From Marinobacter sp. es.048 (GTDB lineage: Bacteria; Pseudomonadota; Gammaproteobacteria; Pseudomonadales; Oleiphilaceae): a stretch of DNA of 64,000 nucleotides. The number at the start of each line of letters is the position of its first letter. Position 1 is the stretch's first letter. The position numbers and the translations under genes are program-made. Shown piece after piece: positions 40,023 to 50,629 of this stretch. The notes beneath the pieces were generated by a model that ran no database searches, was not told the DNA's origin, and worked only from the letters and a program-made list of their open reading frames with translations. The stretch covers positions 1,736,001-1,800,000 of the forward strand of contig NZ_FYFA01000001.1 of the NCBI RefSeq assembly GCF_900188435.1, given 5' to 3'.

Positions 40023-41096
40023 GCCGTGCCGCCTCAATGCCCACTGTACATGCTCGCGGACCATCTCTGAGGGGCAATCCGCGCGCTTTTTCAGGGCCTC
40101 AATCACCGGAATGGTTGAGGGCGCATTGCCCAGCCCGACAGCCAGGTTGCGAAGCCAGCCTTCATAACCTGTTCGCCGAATCGCGGATCCCTCGGTGCGT
40201 TTCAGGAACTGCTCCTCGGTCCAGAGAAACAGTTCTGCCAGGGAACTGTTGTCGAGCCCGTGTCTGGGCTGAAAATCCTTCTCGCCGGTGGGCTTGCTGA
40301 ACTTCTGCCAGGGGCAAACCAGCTGGCAGTCATCGCAACCGAAAACCCGGTTGCCCATCAGCGGTCGCAGCTCTTCTGGAATGCTCCCTTTCAGCTCGAT
40401 GGTCAGGTAGCTGATACAGCGTCGGGCATCGAGCTTGTGAGGGCCGACAAAGGCATCAGTGGGGCAGAGGTCCAGGCAGGAGGAGCAACTGCCGCAATGG
40501 TCGGTTTCAAAGGGGTCATCGATGGGCAGGGGCGCGCTGGTGAAGATTTCCCCGAGGAAAAAGAACGAGCCGGCCTTCGGGTGGATCAGCATATTGTTCT
40601 TGCCGATCCAGCCGAGACCCGCTCTCTGCGCCAGGGCGCGTTCCAGCACCGGAGCACTGTCCACGAAAGCGCGGTAATCGTATCCGCTAACAGCCTCATT
40701 AATCTTTGCTGCCAGCTGCGCAAGCCGTTTGCGGATCAGCTTGTGGTAATCCCGCCCCAGCGCATAGCGCGTAACGTAGGCGCCCTCCCGGTCAGTAAGC
40801 GCTTCTTTCGGGCTGTCCGGTGAGGGCAGGTAGTCCATTCTCACGGAGATGACCCGCGTGGTACCCGGCATCAGGGAGGTGGGCGTATAACGCTTGTCAC
40901 CGTGATGGGCCATGTAGTCCATCTCGCCCTGATAACCTGCTGCCAGCCAGTTTCGCAAATGGTCGGCGTGCTCGCCGGTGTCCGCGTTGGTAATGCCCAC
41001 ATCGGCAAAACCGAATTCGGCTGCCCACTGGCGGATAAGCGCTGGCAGATCAGCGAGTTCCGGGTGTGTTGTCGTGCACGATGATGTGGTGCTCAT
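40017..41096 (-). CDS. queG: Epoxyqueuosine reductase
   Basis: 359 residues, cobalamin-dependent iron-sulfur enzyme for the last step of queuosine synthesis in tRNA. Two 4Fe-4S sites are visible: [12 protein letters not shown] and [20 protein letters not shown] lies between them. The C-terminal HEAT-like repeat region ([13 protein letters not shown]) is normal. ATG 41096 is used; a GTG at 41102 is an alternative. Its 3' end overlaps orn. Confidence 0.94.
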   Translation of the reverse strand: MSTTSSCTTTHPELADLPALIRQWAAEFGFADVGITNADTGEHADHLRNWLAAGYQGEMDYMAHHGDKRYTPTSLMPGTTRVISVRMDYLPSPDSPKEALTDREGAYVTRYALGRDYHKLIRKRLAQLAAKINEAVSGYDYRAFVDSAPVLERALAQRAGLGWIGKNNMLIHPKAGSFFFLGEIFTSAPLPIDDPFETDHCGSCSSCLDLCPTDAFVGPHKLDARRCISYLTIELKGSIPEELRPLMGNRVFGCDDCQLVCPWQKFSKPTGEKDFQPRHGLDNSSLAELFLWTEEQFLKRTEGSAIRRTGYEGWLRNLAVGLGNAPSTIPVIEALKKRADCPSEMVREHVQWALRRHGL

Positions 41097-41243
41097 AGTC
41101 ACTGCCGGTGCTGGAGTTCGCTGGCGAACCCGGGTACGGATATTTAATCTGATTAAGTTATGACCTTTCGTACTGTTTTGCTATGCTTTACAGGTAGCTG
41201 GCCAATTTTCTTAAACCGGTTTCTGTAACGGGAGCAAAGGTTC

Positions 41244-42797
41244 ATGCCGCCGTCCGCTGGGCACAGTTTACCAGACGCACTCTTTTCCGCCGATGCGGTG
41301 AGGCAGATCGATCGCTATGTGATTGATCAACAAGGCGTTGATGGTTTTGAGCTTATGCAGTCCGCCGCCCACGCCGCTTTTCGCTGCCTGGTACGACACT
41401 GGCCAAACTGTGGCTCGGTGCTGGTTCTGTGCGGTGCAGGTAATAACGGTGGTGATGGCTACCTGGTCGCAGCCAGCGCAAAGAGGCATGGCCTGGAGGT
41501 TAGCTGTGTCGCCGTTGCACCAGCGTGCAAATTGTCCGGCGACGCCCGTAAAGCCTGGCAAAAGGCGCTGGCGGACGGTGTCGATGTTCTTGACCTGGAG
41601 GCTCTTAGCGAGTCATCGCAGGATGATCTTTTTGCCGGTGCAGGCCTGATTGTTGATGCCATGCTCGGTACCGGTGTGTCCGGCGCGCCCCGAGAACCCT
41701 TTGCCGCCCTGATAGGCCGGTGTAACAGTGCACCAGCTCCAGTCCTTGCGGTGGATCTGCCCTCCGGGCTTAACGCCACCACCGGAGCAGCCGAAGGGGA
41801 TGTGGTCAATGCCGCCATGACGGTGACTTTTATCGGCCTCAAGGCTGGCCTGTTTACCGGACAGGGTGCAGCAGTGTGCGGCGAGGTAGTTTTCGAGTCT
41901 CTGGATACCGCCGACGGAATCGCTGGCAGTGGTCAGCGGCCAATAGCCTGCCGCCGTGACTGGAGGTCAGTAATGCCCTGGCTGCCGCCCCGGCCGGCCA
42001 ACGCCCACAAGGGTCGTTTCGGGCATGTGCTGGTGGTAGCTGGTGATCGTGGCTTTGGCGGAGCCGGCCTGCTGGCAGCCGAGGCCGCTGCTCGCTCCGG
42101 GGCAGGGCTTGTCTCGCTGGCAACCCGACCTGAGCACGTGACGGCTGCCCTGGCCAGATGCCCGTCGGTGATGGTTCATGGCCTGATTCATGGCTCAGAA
42201 TTGCCGTCACTGCTGGACGCCGCTTCGGTGGTGGTATGTGGCCCCGGTATCGGCCGGAGTGCCTGGGGACAGCAGATGCTGGAGCAGGTCATTGCCAGCG
42301 GCAAGCCGAGGGTACTGGATGCAGATGCCCTGAATCTTTTATCAGGCCGGGTTGCCGTGCCGGCGGACAATCACATTTTGACACCCCACCCGGGCGAGGC
42401 AGCCAGGCTGCTGAATTGTCTGGTGCCGGAGGTAGAAGCAGACAGGATGGCTGCCGCCAGAAAATTGCAGGCGCTGTATGGCGGAACGGTTCTGCTGAAA
42501 GGCGCGGGCACCATTGTCGCTTCTGAAGGCGGCGCCCTTGATGTTATCAGTGGCAGCAACCCGGGCATGGCCACTGGCGGAATGGGTGACGTGCTCTCGG
42601 GCATTATCGGGGCGATTCTGGGACAGATTGGCGATGGACAGAAAGCTGCCGTGTTCGGAGCGTCGGCCCACATGGCGGCGGCGGACAGGGCTGCAGAAAT
42701 CAATGGGTTTATCGGGTTGATACCCAACGATGTGATCGATGCGCTGCCGTTGGTTTTTCGGGAGTCTGAAAGGAGCCCGGAGGCGAGAGAACTATGA
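41244..42797 (+). CDS. nnr: Bifunctional NAD(P)H-hydrate epimerase / dehydratase
   Basis: 517 residues. The N-terminal YjeF_N epimerase domain (about 1-220) has LCGAGNNGGDGYLVA and DAMLGTGVSG. The C-terminal ribokinase-like dehydratase (about 240-510) has HKGRFGHVLVVAGDRGFGGA and SNPGMATGGMGDVLSGIIG. It repairs hydrated NADH and NADPH. It overlaps tsaE by ATGA, starting the tsaE-amiB-mutL-miaA-hfq-hflX series. Confidence 0.95.
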   Translation: MPPSAGHSLPDALFSADAVRQIDRYVIDQQGVDGFELMQSAAHAAFRCLVRHWPNCGSVLVLCGAGNNGGDGYLVAASAKRHGLEVSCVAVAPACKLSGDARKAWQKALADGVDVLDLEALSESSQDDLFAGAGLIVDAMLGTGVSGAPREPFAALIGRCNSAPAPVLAVDLPSGLNATTGAAEGDVVNAAMTVTFIGLKAGLFTGQGAAVCGEVVFESLDTADGIAGSGQRPIACRRDWRSVMPWLPPRPANAHKGRFGHVLVVAGDRGFGGAGLLAAEAAARSGAGLVSLATRPEHVTAALARCPSVMVHGLIHGSELPSLLDAASVVVCGPGIGRSAWGQQMLEQVIASGKPRVLDADALNLLSGRVAVPADNHILTPHPGEAARLLNCLVPEVEADRMAAARKLQALYGGTVLLKGAGTIVASEGGALDVISGSNPGMATGGMGDVLSGIIGAILGQIGDGQKAAVFGASAHMAAADRAAEINGFIGLIPNDVIDALPLVFRESERSPEAREL

Positions 42798-43291
42798 GCA
42801 TAATGGGTAACGAGCGCCGGCTTTTTCTGGAAAACGAGGCTGAAACCGAACATCTTGGCCGTGAGCTGGCGAGAACGGTCGCAGAATCTGACCACGGCCT
42901 GGTTATCTATCTGGATGGTGATCTCGGTATGGGTAAAACCACCATCAGTCGGGGCGTCATGCGCGGGCTTGGTCACGAAGGAGCTGTGAAGAGTCCAACC
43001 TATACGCTGGTTGAGCCCTACGAAACCCTGAACCCTCCGACTTACCATTTTGACCTTTATCGCCTCGGCGATGCAGAAGAATTGGAATATATGGGCATCC
43101 GGGATTACTTCTCCGGAGAAAATTTGTGCCTGATTGAGTGGCCCGAGCGCGGGAAAGGTGTTTTGCCAGAGCCGGATCTGGAGATTCATCTGGAGGTTCA
43201 GGCCGAAGGCCGCTCTGTGGTGATCAGAGCCCGGTCAGAGCAGGGTGCCCATATACTTAACGAACTTGAGCTGATCGGACCTGGACATTAG
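42794..43291 (+). CDS. tsaE: tRNA threonylcarbamoyladenosine biosynthesis ATPase TsaE
   Basis: 165 residues with Walker A in YLDGDLGMGKTTISRG and the family segments VKSPTYTLVEPYE, YHFDLYRLGDAEELE and CLIEWPERG. It drives the TsaBD cycle that makes t6A37 in tRNA. The start overlaps the nnr stop (ATGA). Confidence 0.95.
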   Translation: MSIMGNERRLFLENEAETEHLGRELARTVAESDHGLVIYLDGDLGMGKTTISRGVMRGLGHEGAVKSPTYTLVEPYETLNPPTYHFDLYRLGDAEELEYMGIRDYFSGENLCLIEWPERGKGVLPEPDLEIHLEVQAEGRSVVIRARSEQGAHILNELELIGPGH

Positions 43292-43330
43292 CGAGTCCAA
43301 GACCCGGGAATAAACTGGCAGGTAAGCTTT

Positions 43331-44689
43331 ATGAATTGTGCAAAGCTGAGTAAACAACTGGTCTGGCCGCTTGCGGCATTGCTCGCCACGCTGGTGTTTC
43401 AGGTGTCGGCTGCAACGCAGGTCGAGAGCGCCCGTATCTGGCCTGCGCCCGATCACACCCGTTTGGTTCTGGATACTGGCGGGCAGGTGGAGCACAACAT
43501 CTTCTCCCTGAATAGTCCGGCCAGGCTGGTTATTGATCTGAAGAATGCCAACCTGAAAACCGATTTTTCCGGTTTGGACCTTTCCGGCAGTCCGATCAAG
43601 CGAATCCGTAGTGCGCCAAGGAACGGGACCGATTTGCGCGTGGTCCTCGATCTGAAGGCCGACATCAAGCCGCGGAGCTTCCAGCTTGAGCCGAACCAGC
43701 AGTATGGCCACCGGCTGGTGGTCGATTTAATTGATGAAAGCGGCAGTCGGCTTGAGAAGGCGACCACGCCCACCGTGACCCAGGACTCATCCGGAAAGCG
43801 GGACGTCATTGTGGTCATCGATGCCGGGCACGGCGGCGAAGATCCGGGTGCGATTGGTCCGCGGGGAACCCGCGAAAAGGATGTGGTTCTGAAAATGGCG
43901 AAAACCCTGGCTGACCTGATCAATGATCGGCAGGGCTATACCGCCAAACTGACCAGAACCGGTGACTATTACATTGGCCTTCGCAATCGAACGATTCTGG
44001 CCAGGAAATACAGCGCCGACCTGTTTGTCTCAGTACACGCCGACGCTTTTCGGACGCCGCAGCCCAAGGGTGCCTCGGTCTTCGCTCTGTCCCAGCGAGG
44101 TGCCACCAGTGAGACGGCCCGATGGTTGGCCAACAGTGAGAACCGGTCTGACCTGATCGGCGGTGCTGGCGGGCTGTCCCTCGACGGCCGTGACGACATG
44201 CTTGCCGGTGTGCTGCTGGACCTCTCCATGACGGCGAGTATTAACGCAAGTCTGGGTGTTGGCAGTTCGATCCTTGGCAAACTGGGCGGTGTGGCGAAGT
44301 TGCATAAACCCGGTGTAGAGCAGGCCGCGTTTGCGGTTCTGAAATCGCCGGATATCCCCTCCATTCTTGTGGAGGCCGGATTTATCTCGAATCCCCAGGA
44401 AGAGAAAAATCTGGCCACAGAGTGGTATCGCAACAAGCTGGCCGGCGCCATCATGAAAGGCATTGATGACTATTTTCAGAAAACGCCACCGCCCGGGACT
44501 CTGCTCGCGTGGCAGAAACAGAACCGTCAGGGTGGAAACAGTATCAGCCAATACCGTATACAGCGGGGAGACACGCTTTCCGGCGTGGCCCGGAAAAACC
44601 AGACCACCGTCAGTGAGCTGATGCAGTTTAACGACCTTCGGGACGACCGTGTTATGGTAGGGCAAACCATTCGTATTCCCGCGTCCTGA
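43331..44689 (+). CDS. amiB: N-acetylmuramoyl-L-alanine amidase with AMIN and LysM domains
   Basis: 452 residues with a signal peptide ([14 protein letters not shown], cleavage before ATQVES). An AMIN domain (about 30-130) is followed by Amidase_3 (about 155-385) with zinc ligands in [25 protein letters not shown] and VSVHADAF, and the catalytic Glu in [15 protein letters not shown] single LysM repeat ends the protein ([17 protein letters not shown]). It splits septal peptidoglycan during cell separation and is normally activated by an EnvC or NlpD partner, neither of which is in the window. Confidence 0.94.
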   Translation: MNCAKLSKQLVWPLAALLATLVFQVSAATQVESARIWPAPDHTRLVLDTGGQVEHNIFSLNSPARLVIDLKNANLKTDFSGLDLSGSPIKRIRSAPRNGTDLRVVLDLKADIKPRSFQLEPNQQYGHRLVVDLIDESGSRLEKATTPTVTQDSSGKRDVIVVIDAGHGGEDPGAIGPRGTREKDVVLKMAKTLADLINDRQGYTAKLTRTGDYYIGLRNRTILARKYSADLFVSVHADAFRTPQPKGASVFALSQRGATSETARWLANSENRSDLIGGAGGLSLDGRDDMLAGVLLDLSMTASINASLGVGSSILGKLGGVAKLHKPGVEQAAFAVLKSPDIPSILVEAGFISNPQEEKNLATEWYRNKLAGAIMKGIDDYFQKTPPPGTLLAWQKQNRQGGNSISQYRIQRGDTLSGVARKNQTTVSELMQFNDLRDDRVMVGQTIRIPAS

Positions 44690-44709
44690 TCAAGAGGTTT
44701 TTCCGTAAC

Positions 44710-46620
44710 ATGCCCCCCATTCGATTGCTGTCACCACGGCTCGCGAACCAGATTGCCGCGGGCGAGGTGGTGGAGCGACCTGCATCTGTCGTCAAGGAAC
44801 TGGTCGAAAATGCCCTCGATGCCGGTGCTAACCGCGTCGATGTTGAGGTGGAACAGGGCGGCGCCAAGCTGATTCGTGTTCGGGATGACGGGAGCGGGAT
44901 TGAGGAAGGCGACCTTCCCCTGGCTCTCAGTCGTCATGCCACCAGCAAGATCGCCAGTCTGGATGACCTGGAGGCAGTGGCGTCTCTTGGCTTTCGCGGG
45001 GAAGCGCTCGCCAGTATCAGTTCGGTGTCCCGGCTCACTCTGACCTCAAGAACCGAATCGCAGGAAGCGGCCTCCCGGGTGGAAGTCGAGGGTCGGGAAA
45101 TGGACGCGAGGATTTCGCCTGCTGCACACCCGGTCGGAACGACTGTGGAAGTGCGGGACCTATTCTTCAACACCCCCGCCCGTCGGAAATTCCTACGTAC
45201 CGAGAAGACCGAATTCAACCATGTTGAGGAGTGCGTGCGCAGGCAGGCGCTGAGCCGTTTCGACGCCGGTTTTACTCTGCGCCACAATCAGCGCGTTGTA
45301 CAGAGCCTGAGGCCGGCCGAATCGGCTCTCGACCGCGAGCGGCGTATTGGCGCCCTGTGCGGCCAGCAATTTATCGACAACGCGGTGGTTATTGATGCGG
45401 AAGCCACTGGTTTGCGGCTGTGGGGCTGGGTAGCACTGCCCACGTTTTCGCGTAGCCAGGCCGATCTCCAGTATTTCTTCGTCAACGGTCGCGTTATCCG
45501 TGACCGCCTGGTGGCCCATGCCGTGCGCCAGGCCTATCGGGATGTACTCTACAACAACCGGCATCCGGCGTTTGTGCTCTATCTGGAAGTCGACCCCGCC
45601 ACCGTCGATGTAAACGTCCACCCGACCAAGCACGAAGTCCGGTTTCGGGATGGTCGGCTGGTTCACGACTTCATTTTCAGAACCCTGCACAAGGCGTTGG
45701 CCGATGTCCGGCCGGACGATCATTTGCGCGGTGCTGTGGCGCAGTCCTTTGGTCGCGAAGCCGGGACCCAGGGTCAGGAAGCAGTGTCGGCAACCGGTGC
45801 TCCTGAAGAAGCGGGCTGGAACGGCCAGTCGTCGACACCCAATTACGGTTATACCGGTGGCTCAGGCGCCGGCTTTGGCGGACAGTTACAGCCGCAGCAG
45901 GAGTGGCGCGCCAGCGATCAGATGGCCTTTTATCAGTCCCTGAATGCCGGCGGCGGGAGTGACGGACAGCAGGCCATGTCCGCACGCGATAGCGTCGCTA
46001 CTCCAATGCCGACTCCACCTGCGGACAGTGACCAGGAGCCGCCGCTCGGGTATGCCATCGCCCAGCTGCACGGGATCTATATTCTTGCCCAGGGTCGGGC
46101 AGGGCTCATTGTGGTGGACATGCACGCAGCTCACGAGCGCATTACCTATGAGCGAATGAAGAGAGCACTTGCCGAGCAGGATCTGAAAAGCCAGCCATTG
46201 CTGGTACCGCTGTCGTTGGCGGTCAGCCAGAAAGAAGCAGCCCTGACGGAGAGTCATGGTGAAGAATTGCAGAAACTCGGTCTCCAGATTGAGCGCATTG
46301 GACCGGAAACCCTTGCTGTGAGGCAGGTGCCCGCGCTCCTGCGTGGTGCTGACACCGAGCAGTTGGTGCGTGACGTACTGGCGGATCTGATTGAGCATGG
46401 CCAGAGTGACCGTGTTGAGGCGGTGACACACGAATTGCTTGGAACCATGGCATGCCATGGTTCCGTTCGTGCCAATCGACAGCTAACCATTCCCGAAATG
46501 AATTCACTGCTCCGGGATATGGAAGCCACTGAGAGAAGCGGCCAGTGCAATCATGGCCGCCCCACGTGGACCCTGGTGACCATGTCTGAACTGGACAAGC
46601 TGTTTCTCAGGGGGCGCTGA
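44710..46620 (+). CDS. mutL: DNA mismatch repair protein MutL with endonuclease motif
   Basis: 636 residues. The GHKL ATPase domain shows [19 protein letters not shown] and [13 protein letters not shown] glycine- and glutamine-rich linker (about 345-440) precedes the C-terminal domain, which carries [12 protein letters not shown], a match to the D-Q-H-A-x2-E-x4-E endonuclease motif, and the metal-site segments ACHGS and [10 protein letters not shown]. coli MutL lacks this motif, so repair here probably uses MutL nicking rather than MutH. Confidence 0.96.
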   Translation: MPPIRLLSPRLANQIAAGEVVERPASVVKELVENALDAGANRVDVEVEQGGAKLIRVRDDGSGIEEGDLPLALSRHATSKIASLDDLEAVASLGFRGEALASISSVSRLTLTSRTESQEAASRVEVEGREMDARISPAAHPVGTTVEVRDLFFNTPARRKFLRTEKTEFNHVEECVRRQALSRFDAGFTLRHNQRVVQSLRPAESALDRERRIGALCGQQFIDNAVVIDAEATGLRLWGWVALPTFSRSQADLQYFFVNGRVIRDRLVAHAVRQAYRDVLYNNRHPAFVLYLEVDPATVDVNVHPTKHEVRFRDGRLVHDFIFRTLHKALADVRPDDHLRGAVAQSFGREAGTQGQEAVSATGAPEEAGWNGQSSTPNYGYTGGSGAGFGGQLQPQQEWRASDQMAFYQSLNAGGGSDGQQAMSARDSVATPMPTPPADSDQEPPLGYAIAQLHGIYILAQGRAGLIVVDMHAAHERITYERMKRALAEQDLKSQPLLVPLSLAVSQKEAALTESHGEELQKLGLQIERIGPETLAVRQVPALLRGADTEQLVRDVLADLIEHGQSDRVEAVTHELLGTMACHGSVRANRQLTIPEMNSLLRDMEATERSGQCNHGRPTWTLVTMSELDKLFLRGR

Positions 46621-46621
46621 G

Positions 46622-47653
46622 GTGTCTCTGCCGCCTGCCATTTTCCTGATGGGGCCAACGGCCTCAGGCAAGACAGACCTTGCCATGGCGCTCTGCGATC
46701 ACCTGCCTTGCGAAATCATCAGCGTGGACTCTGCGATGATCTATCGGGGTATGGATATCGGGACTGCCAAACCGACTGCGTCAGAGCTCGCGCGGGCGCC
46801 CCATCGGCTGATTGATATCTGCGATCCAGCTGAAACCTACTCCGCTGCGGACTTTCGCCGGGATGCACTGGCAGCGATGGCCGAAATAACGGCCGTGGGC
46901 AAGATCCCGCTGCTCGTCGGCGGCACCATGATGTATTTCAAAGCGCTGCTCCATGGAATGTCTGGCCTGCCATCGGCCAGCCCGGCCGTGCGAAGGGCCC
47001 TGGAGCAAGAGGCTGAAGAGCGTGGCTGGGAGAGCTTGCACGAGGAGCTGCGAAGCAATGATCCGGTTGCAGCCGAGCTGATCCATCCGAACAATCGGCA
47101 GCGTCTGATGCGGGCCCTGGAAGTGCTGCGTCTCACAGGCAAGCCGATTTCCGAATTCTGGCGAGCCGAACCGGATGCTGGTGAACAACCAGAGGCAATG
47201 GTGCAGGGTGGTGATATTAAGGATTACACCTATTTCACTCGCTGGCAGGCAGACGAAACACATTTGCTTCCGTATACTGTTATCAAGCTCGCTATGACGC
47301 CGCCTGAGCGGCGAGTGCTTCATGAGCGGATTCGCCTGCGTTTTCTGAAAATGCTTGAGGCGGGTTTTGTTGATGAAGTTCGGGCACTGATGCTCAGGGA
47401 AGACTTGCACCCCGATCTCCCTTCCATGCGTTGTGTCGGATATCGCCAAGCCTGGAGTTATTTGTCCGGGGAAGACGATTACGAGACATTTGTCAGCAAG
47501 GGAGTCGCAGCGACACGCCAGCTGGCGAAGCGGCAGCTGACCTGGTTGCGCAAATGGTCCGATGTGGGCTGGCTGGACAGCGACGACAAACATATCGTCG
47601 AGGCAGCCTTGAAAATAATCCGACTTCGCACCACATTTAATTTTGACAAATGA
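46622..47653 (+). CDS. miaA: tRNA dimethylallyltransferase
   Basis: 343 residues, a little longer than the usual 310-320. P-loop [15 protein letters not shown], then [18 protein letters not shown] and [16 protein letters not shown]. It adds the isopentenyl group to A37 of tRNAs reading UNN codons. An extra segment at about 180-215 ([14 protein letters not shown] and following) explains the length. The start is GTG 46622, two bases after the mutL stop. Confidence 0.94.
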   Translation: MSLPPAIFLMGPTASGKTDLAMALCDHLPCEIISVDSAMIYRGMDIGTAKPTASELARAPHRLIDICDPAETYSAADFRRDALAAMAEITAVGKIPLLVGGTMMYFKALLHGMSGLPSASPAVRRALEQEAEERGWESLHEELRSNDPVAAELIHPNNRQRLMRALEVLRLTGKPISEFWRAEPDAGEQPEAMVQGGDIKDYTYFTRWQADETHLLPYTVIKLAMTPPERRVLHERIRLRFLKMLEAGFVDEVRALMLREDLHPDLPSMRCVGYRQAWSYLSGEDDYETFVSKGVAATRQLAKRQLTWLRKWSDVGWLDSDDKHIVEAALKIIRLRTTFNFDK

Positions 47654-47670
47654 CGATCTGCATTTACTAA
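47643..47670 (+). promoter_or_regulatory. Candidate promoter of hfq within the miaA-hfq junction
   Basis: Perfect TTGACA (47643-47648), which overlaps the miaA stop, 16-bp spacer and TACTAA. The -10 is poor. Confidence 0.3.
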
Positions 47671-47686
47671 AAACAGGAGAAAACAC

Positions 47687-47938
47687 ATGTCAAAAGGGCA
47701 TTCGTTACAAGACCCTTACCTTAATGCATTGCGCAAGGAACGCATTCCGGTTTCCATCTTTCTGGTCAACGGTATCAAACTTCAGGGCCAGATCGAGTCT
47801 TTCGACCAGTTCGTGATTTTGCTGAAAAATACTGTCAGCCAGATGGTCTACAAGCACGCTATTTCCACTGTGGTACCTGCCCGTAATGTACGCATTCCGC
47901 AGCAGGCTCCGGGAGGAGAGGGCGAGTCTGAAGACTGA
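47687..47938 (+). CDS. hfq: RNA chaperone Hfq
   Basis: 83 residues. The Sm1 region reads [20 protein letters not shown] and Sm2 is [21 protein letters not shown] near the start and the [10 protein letters not shown] strand are standard. It pairs small RNAs with mRNAs. The tail is short ([12 protein letters not shown]). AACAGGAG precedes the ATG. Confidence 0.97.
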   Translation: MSKGHSLQDPYLNALRKERIPVSIFLVNGIKLQGQIESFDQFVILLKNTVSQMVYKHAISTVVPARNVRIPQQAPGGEGESED

Positions 47939-48057
47939 TTCAGCCAATTTCCCGGTTTTGCTACCCGCGTTCCGTAAGATCCCGTCCAAGGTTCTTTTGG
48001 CCGCGGGTGTTTGTTTTTATGAAACTCAAAATCTGATGGCCCCGGAGTTGATAACAA

Positions 48058-49356
48058 TTGTTTGAACGTCCTGATGTTGGTGAGCGCGCGGTACTCGTCC
48101 ACATCGATTTTACTGCCCATGATGGCACCGAAGACCCGGGTGAGTTCCGGGAACTGGTAACGTCCGCCGGCGTAGAGCCTGTTTCCACGGTTACCGGGTC
48201 CCGCAAGCAGCCCAGCCCGAGATTTTTTGTTGGTGAGGGCAAGCTGGAAGAGATTCGCGATGCCGTAGCCGCTAATGAAGCGGACGTTGTGCTGTTCAAC
48301 CATGCGCTGAGTCCGCGTCAGGAGCGAAACATTGAGCAGGAGCTCAAGTGCCGGGTGCTTGACCGTACCGGCGTGATCCTTGATATCTTCGCCCAGCGCG
48401 CCCGGACCCATGAAGGTAAACTGCAGGTCGAGCTGGCCCAGCTCGACCATATGTCGACGCGCCTGGTGCGGGGCTGGACCCACCTTGAGCGGCAGAAGGG
48501 TGGTATTGGTCTCAGGGGGCCGGGTGAAACCCAGTTGGAGACTGACCGCCGCCTGTTGCGGGAGCGGATCAAATCCATCCACAAGCGTCTTGAAAAGGTT
48601 CGCCGGCAGCGGAACCAGGGTCGCCGAGCCCGCCAGCGGGCCGACATACCCACGGTTTCATTGGTCGGTTACACCAACGCAGGAAAATCGACGCTATTCA
48701 ACCGGATTACAACTTCCTCCGTATATGCTGCAGATCAGCTGTTCGCCACGCTGGATCCGACGCTGCGGCGGTTGGAACTTCCGGATATCGGGCCGGTCGT
48801 AATGGCGGACACCGTGGGCTTCATCCGGCATCTACCCCACAAGCTGGTTGAAGCTTTCCGGGCCACGCTGGAGGAAACCACGCAGGCGACGCTTCTGCTG
48901 CATATTATCGACAGCCACGACCCGCGGCGTGACGAGAACATCGAGCAGGTCGAAGAGGTTCTGGCCGAGATCGGGGCCGATGACATTCCCATGCTGCAGG
49001 TTTTCAACAAGATCGATTTGCTGGAAAATTTCACCCCGAGAATCGAGCGCAATGAAGAGGGTATCCCGGTGCGGGCCTGGGTGTCTGCGGTAACCGGCGA
49101 GGGACTGGACGGCCTGTTCGACGCGATCGTTGAACGGGTCGCCGAAGATGTTGTCCACCACTTCGTTCTGCTGGGTCCGGCGGACGGCAAGTTGCGCGCG
49201 CTGTTGCACGAAGCCGGCTCCGTGCTGACCGAGGAACACCGTGAGACGGGCGATACCGTTGTCGAGGTGCGCTTGCAGAATCGGGACTGGCAGCAACTGC
49301 TGAGCCGGGCCGGAGTAAACGAAAAATCAGTCAGGCTGGACCTTGGGCACGCCTGA
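48058..49356 (+). CDS. hflX: GTPase HflX
   Basis: 432 residues. The N-terminal HflX domain (SRKQPSPRFFVGEGKLEEI) is followed by a coiled region (RRLLRERIKSIHKRLEKVRR) and the G domain with GYTNAGKSTLFN, DTVGFI and FNKIDLL. It splits stalled ribosomes. The start is TTG 48058 (MFERPDVGERAV), supported by CGGAG ten bases upstream and by the usual N-terminus; no in-frame ATG or GTG fits better. Confidence 0.93.
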   Translation: MFERPDVGERAVLVHIDFTAHDGTEDPGEFRELVTSAGVEPVSTVTGSRKQPSPRFFVGEGKLEEIRDAVAANEADVVLFNHALSPRQERNIEQELKCRVLDRTGVILDIFAQRARTHEGKLQVELAQLDHMSTRLVRGWTHLERQKGGIGLRGPGETQLETDRRLLRERIKSIHKRLEKVRRQRNQGRRARQRADIPTVSLVGYTNAGKSTLFNRITTSSVYAADQLFATLDPTLRRLELPDIGPVVMADTVGFIRHLPHKLVEAFRATLEETTQATLLLHIIDSHDPRRDENIEQVEEVLAEIGADDIPMLQVFNKIDLLENFTPRIERNEEGIPVRAWVSAVTGEGLDGLFDAIVERVAEDVVHHFVLLGPADGKLRALLHEAGSVLTEEHRETGDTVVEVRLQNRDWQQLLSRAGVNEKSVRLDLGHA

Positions 49357-49439
49357 AACCGCAGCGGCTATTGCCGGGGCGGAGATAAATCCCTAGTATT
49401 TGCAGCCATTCTATTTATAAGTCAGTAACGGAGAGCACT

Positions 49440-50627
49440 ATGGCCTGGAACGAACCGGGTGGAAACCGTAACGACAATGACCCCTGGGGTACCGGTGGTG
49501 GTCGACGCGGCAATGATCAGGGGCCGCCAGACCTTGATGAGGCGCTGAAAAAAGGTCTCGACAAGCTCAACAAGATGCTGGGCGGCAAGGGTGGAAAATC
49601 CGGCGGCAGCGGTGGCAGTAGCGGCGGAAGCGCCGGTGGTTTCGGGGCGATCCTCGCGCTGGTAGCCATCCTGGCGGTTGGTTACGTAATCTTCCAGTCT
49701 TTTTATACGGTTGACGAACAGGAGCGGGCGGTTGTTCTTCGCTTTGGTGAATACCATCAGACCGAGAATCCTGGCCTGAGATTCAAGGTGCCTCTGATCG
49801 ACAACGTTACCAAGGTGCGTGTCACCAACGTGCGTACGGCCGAGTCCAGTGGACAGATGCTTACCCAGGATGAAAACCTGGTCACGGTAGACCTGCAGGT
49901 TCAATATCGCGTGGGCGACGCTGAAGCCTATGTGCTGAATGTGCGTGACTCCAACCAGGCACTGGCTTTTGCGACCGATAGTGCGATTCGTCACGAGGTC
50001 GGCAGCTCGACACTCGACGACGTGCTGACCGAAGGTCGTGCGGAACTGGCCGTGCGGGTAGAGCAGAGACTCCAGATGTTCCTGCGGGAATACGGCACCG
50101 GTCTGGAGTTGGTGCGGGTTAACGTCGAAAGCACCCAGCCACCACCAGCGGTCCAGGATGCCTTCCGTGAAGTCCAGAGGGCCCGTGAGGACGAGCAGCG
50201 GGTTAAGGAAGAAGCTGAGACCTACCGCAACCGGATCGTTCCGGAGGCTCGTGGTGAGGCCCAGCGTATGATCGAAGAAGCCAACGCCTACAAGGAAGAG
50301 GTTATCGAGCGGGCACGTGGTGAGACCTCGCGTTTCCTCGAGCTACTGGCCGTCTATCAGATGTCTCCGACAGTGACGCGCGAGCGCTTGTATTTGCAGA
50401 CGGTCGAGCAGGTCCTGGCCAACAGCAGCAAGATTCTTGTGGATACGGAGAGCAGTGGCAACATGATGTACCTGCCGCTTGATCGACTGACCCAGGGCTC
50501 GCTGCCCCGCACCGGAGGATCGTCCTCCGGCAGCAGCCAGGGCAATGTGGACATCCAGACCCTGACTGATCAGGTTCTTCAGGAACTGCGAAGCAGGCAG
50601 GATACTACCGTTCGGAGGAGCAGATAA
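49440..50627 (+). CDS. hflK: FtsH protease modulator HflK
   Basis: 395 residues. A glycine-rich N-terminal tail (GGKGGKSGGSGGSSGGSAGG) precedes one membrane helix (FGAILALVAILAVGYVIF), a periplasmic SPFH domain (about 85-260) and a coiled region. With HflC it forms the cage that surrounds FtsH. ACGGAGAG precedes the ATG; hflC follows after 2 bp. Confidence 0.95.
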   Translation: MAWNEPGGNRNDNDPWGTGGGRRGNDQGPPDLDEALKKGLDKLNKMLGGKGGKSGGSGGSSGGSAGGFGAILALVAILAVGYVIFQSFYTVDEQERAVVLRFGEYHQTENPGLRFKVPLIDNVTKVRVTNVRTAESSGQMLTQDENLVTVDLQVQYRVGDAEAYVLNVRDSNQALAFATDSAIRHEVGSSTLDDVLTEGRAELAVRVEQRLQMFLREYGTGLELVRVNVESTQPPPAVQDAFREVQRAREDEQRVKEEAETYRNRIVPEARGEAQRMIEEANAYKEEVIERARGETSRFLELLAVYQMSPTVTRERLYLQTVEQVLANSSKILVDTESSGNMMYLPLDRLTQGSLPRTGGSSSGSSQGNVDIQTLTDQVLQELRSRQDTTVRRSR

Positions 50628-50629
50628 TT

